A stretch of 25,257 nucleotides of DNA from JBBKWG01 sp037968835 (GTDB lineage Bacteria; Pseudomonadota; Alphaproteobacteria; Rhodobacterales; Rhodobacteraceae). Below, one piece after another: positions 24,197-25,257 of the stretch. Position numbers and translations under genes: made by a program. Numbering within the stretch: the first letter of the stretch is position 1; every line of letters starts with the position of its first letter. The stretch lies in assembly GCA_037968835.1 (NCBI GenBank), contig JBBKWG010000105.1, forward strand, positions 1-25,257. Direction: 5' to 3'. A model generated the notes under the pieces. That model saw only the letters and a program-made list of their open reading frames with translations, searched no databases and was not told the origin of the DNA.

Positions 24197-24405
24197 CTAG
24201 CGTCCCTCAAGCGTAGAGATATCCGCTTGGTTTGTGGTGCAGCCGATCTCGCCCGACGGTGCCTTCAGCAGATCAACAGATTGTCCGCTTGGGCCTTGGC
24301 ACGTGCCTGCGAAAAATTGCGCACAATCTCGGCCCTGATGCCGGAAGAGACCCCGATAACCAGAACGACCTAGCCAGCGATCGAAAACCTATCCCGCCAT
24401 TTCAT
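24197..24405 (-). pseudogene. Relic of a short-chain dehydrogenase/reductase, N-terminal part
   Basis: The ATG at 24405 lies three bases after the stop of the SIS-domain gene, as expected for an operon neighbour. The translation MKWRDRFSIAG is followed by an in-frame TAG (24372 to 24370), then VVLVIGVSSGIRAEIVRNFSQA up to a TGA at 24267-24265. This mirrors the SDR Rossmann start (KVVLVTGASSGIG), with the glycine motif degraded. A shifted frame down to 24197 reads QADISTLEGR, resembling the following SDR segment. The rest of the gene is gone. Confidence 0.65.
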
Positions 24406-24408
24406 TGG

Positions 24409-24966
24409 CTACTCCAAATTTGTGTGGTTGGCGCGCATCGCATCTGCGCTCAGCCCCATCTTGTCCCGCAGATGCAGGATGACCATTTCGAAAAACAGGA
24501 ACTGTGCGGCCTCATAGAGCGAGCCCATAGGCAATACAGATTGCTCACCATTCTGGTCGTTTGCCATGGTCTGTGCTTCGAGTTGTATGATGTGATCGAC
24601 GCGTCGAGGAGCCGGTCCGTCGGGGGTTGCGGTGACGCACATCGTGGCAGCCCCTGCGGCTTTGGCGACCCCAATCAACGCCTCGACTGTGGAAAGCTGG
24701 CCCGGTCCGGCGCTGACAACAAGCAAATCATCCGCACCCACAGGTGGCGTTGTCATGTCTCCCACCACATGGGCATCCAATCCCAGATGAAACAGACGCA
24801 TGGCGAGGGATTTCATCATCAACCCCTCGCGTCCCACGCCATAAAGGGCAATCCGGTTGGCTGAAAGAAGGGGAACGGCCATCGCTTCAACCTGCTGTGG
24901 GATAGCTCGATCCAGCACTGCCCCGACTTCGGCAATGGCGGAGGCGGCTGTGGTGCTGAGGCTCAA
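24409..24966 (-). CDS. SIS-domain protein, 6-phospho-3-hexuloisomerase-like
   Basis: A 185-aa sugar isomerase (SIS) domain protein of the length and layout of 6-phospho-3-hexuloisomerase (HxlB/PHI), which interconverts hexulose 6-phosphate and fructose 6-phosphate in the ribulose monophosphate route. Landmarks: RIALYGVGREGLMMKSLAMRLFHLGLDAHVVGDMTTPP, DLLVVSAGPG, and the C-terminal LPMGSLYEAAQFLFFEMVI with the active-site Glu region. The start is TTG 24966, overlapping the stop of a short upstream ORF (TTGA). No HxlA gene is visible, so it may act on another sugar phosphate. The following SDR gene is a relic, so this gene may be a survivor of a decaying operon. Confidence 0.85.
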   Translation of the reverse strand: MSLSTTAASAIAEVGAVLDRAIPQQVEAMAVPLLSANRIALYGVGREGLMMKSLAMRLFHLGLDAHVVGDMTTPPVGADDLLVVSAGPGQLSTVEALIGVAKAAGAATMCVTATPDGPAPRRVDHIIQLEAQTMANDQNGEQSVLPMGSLYEAAQFLFFEMVILHLRDKMGLSADAMRANHTNLE

Positions 24967-25088
24967 GACGTCACCACCACATCGCCAACTGCGTGCGTGG
25001 GAATAACCAGAACGCGTTCATCTAGTTGCCGGCCGTTCGATCCAATCTGCTGCGCACCCGCGAGGATGTCTGTAGGGTCATCACTCAT
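24963..25088 (-). CDS. Short ORF (41 aa) coupled to the SIS-domain gene
   Basis: Starts at ATG 25088 with a good GAGGAA site upstream and ends in TGA overlapping the TTG start of the SIS gene (TTGA), a classical coupling arrangement. The 41-residue product starts MSDDPTDILAGAQQIG and ends LVIPTHAVGDVVVTS. I recognise no family. It could be a small real protein, a leader peptide or the remains of a longer gene reduced by deletion. Its RBS and coupling are the only support. Confidence 0.4.
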   Translation of the reverse strand: MSDDPTDILAGAQQIGSNGRQLDERVLVIPTHAVGDVVVTS

Positions 25089-25257
25089 TAAACCGTTTCC
25101 TCATTTAAGCCGGGACAAGCCACGTACACAGGGATACTGCGGTCATTATACGTTGCGACGTCAACTCACTCCAGCGTAGCCAGGATGACACGAGGCGGCA
25201 ACGGGGTCTCGCCATCCCGGAACCGGACATTGGCGCAGATGTATCGAATTCACACTT

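Noticed and set aside
25089..25257. Possible C-terminal coding piece entering from the right edge on the minus strand
   Set aside because: One frame reads a protein-like PLPPRVILATLE before a stop, but the piece is too short to assign.
1..25257. CRISPR arrays, tRNA/rRNA genes, intact insertion sequences
   Set aside because: No regularly spaced repeats, no recognisable RNA gene and no transposase with terminal repeats were seen by eye.

Overview
The window reads as an alphaproteobacterium (Rhodobacterales/Hyphomicrobiales-like). Protein style, frequent GTG/TTG starts and a GC-rich core all point that way, but no single marker fixes the genus. The left end carries the 3' part of a VirB11-type secretion/conjugation ATPase, so the segment may sit on a plasmid or next to a conjugative element.

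Region 1 (1-4854) holds the virB11 3' end, a long gene-poor stretch with strong hairpins and one likely 87-aa minus-strand gene. A plus-strand trio follows: a LysR-type HTH regulator with an atypical PAS-like C-terminus, an unrecognised 252-aa protein and an MFS transporter. This trio looks visibly more AT-rich than what follows.

Region 2 (4825-23502) is a coherent catabolic island arranged around three divergent promoters. Minus-strand unit A (11255 to 4825) encodes a family-5 solute-binding protein, two Dpp/Opp-type permeases, a formylglycine-generating enzyme with both active-site cysteines, an EntS-type MFS protein and a small ORF. Diverging from it is an FCD-type GntR regulator. Converging on that regulator is sulfatase 1, which is divergent from plus-strand unit B: two Dpp/Opp ATPases and sulfatase 2, coupled by ATGA overlaps. 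Minus-strand unit C (22230 to 17029) encodes a DoeB-like deacylase, an M81/MlrC-family protein, an enolase-superfamily enzyme and sulfatase 3. Diverging from unit C is a second enolase-superfamily enzyme. All three divergent intergenic regions carry nearly the same 20-bp palindromic element (11348, 13644, 22259) with a GTATAC core, and no other copy was noticed. The likely reading is a local regulon of the GntR protein.

Taken together, the island looks like a self-contained system that imports a small sulfated compound by ABC transport. It would desulfate it in the cytoplasm (none of the three Cys-type sulfatases has a visible signal peptide; FGE matures them), deacylate or hydrolyse it, and process the carbon skeleton with two mandelate-racemase-type enzymes. 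The substrate cannot be named from sequence.

Region 3 (23503-25257) is decaying DNA. It has a relic of another Dpp/Opp ATPase, a relic of a short-chain dehydrogenase, an apparently intact SIS-domain hexuloisomerase-like gene and a 41-codon ORF coupled to it.
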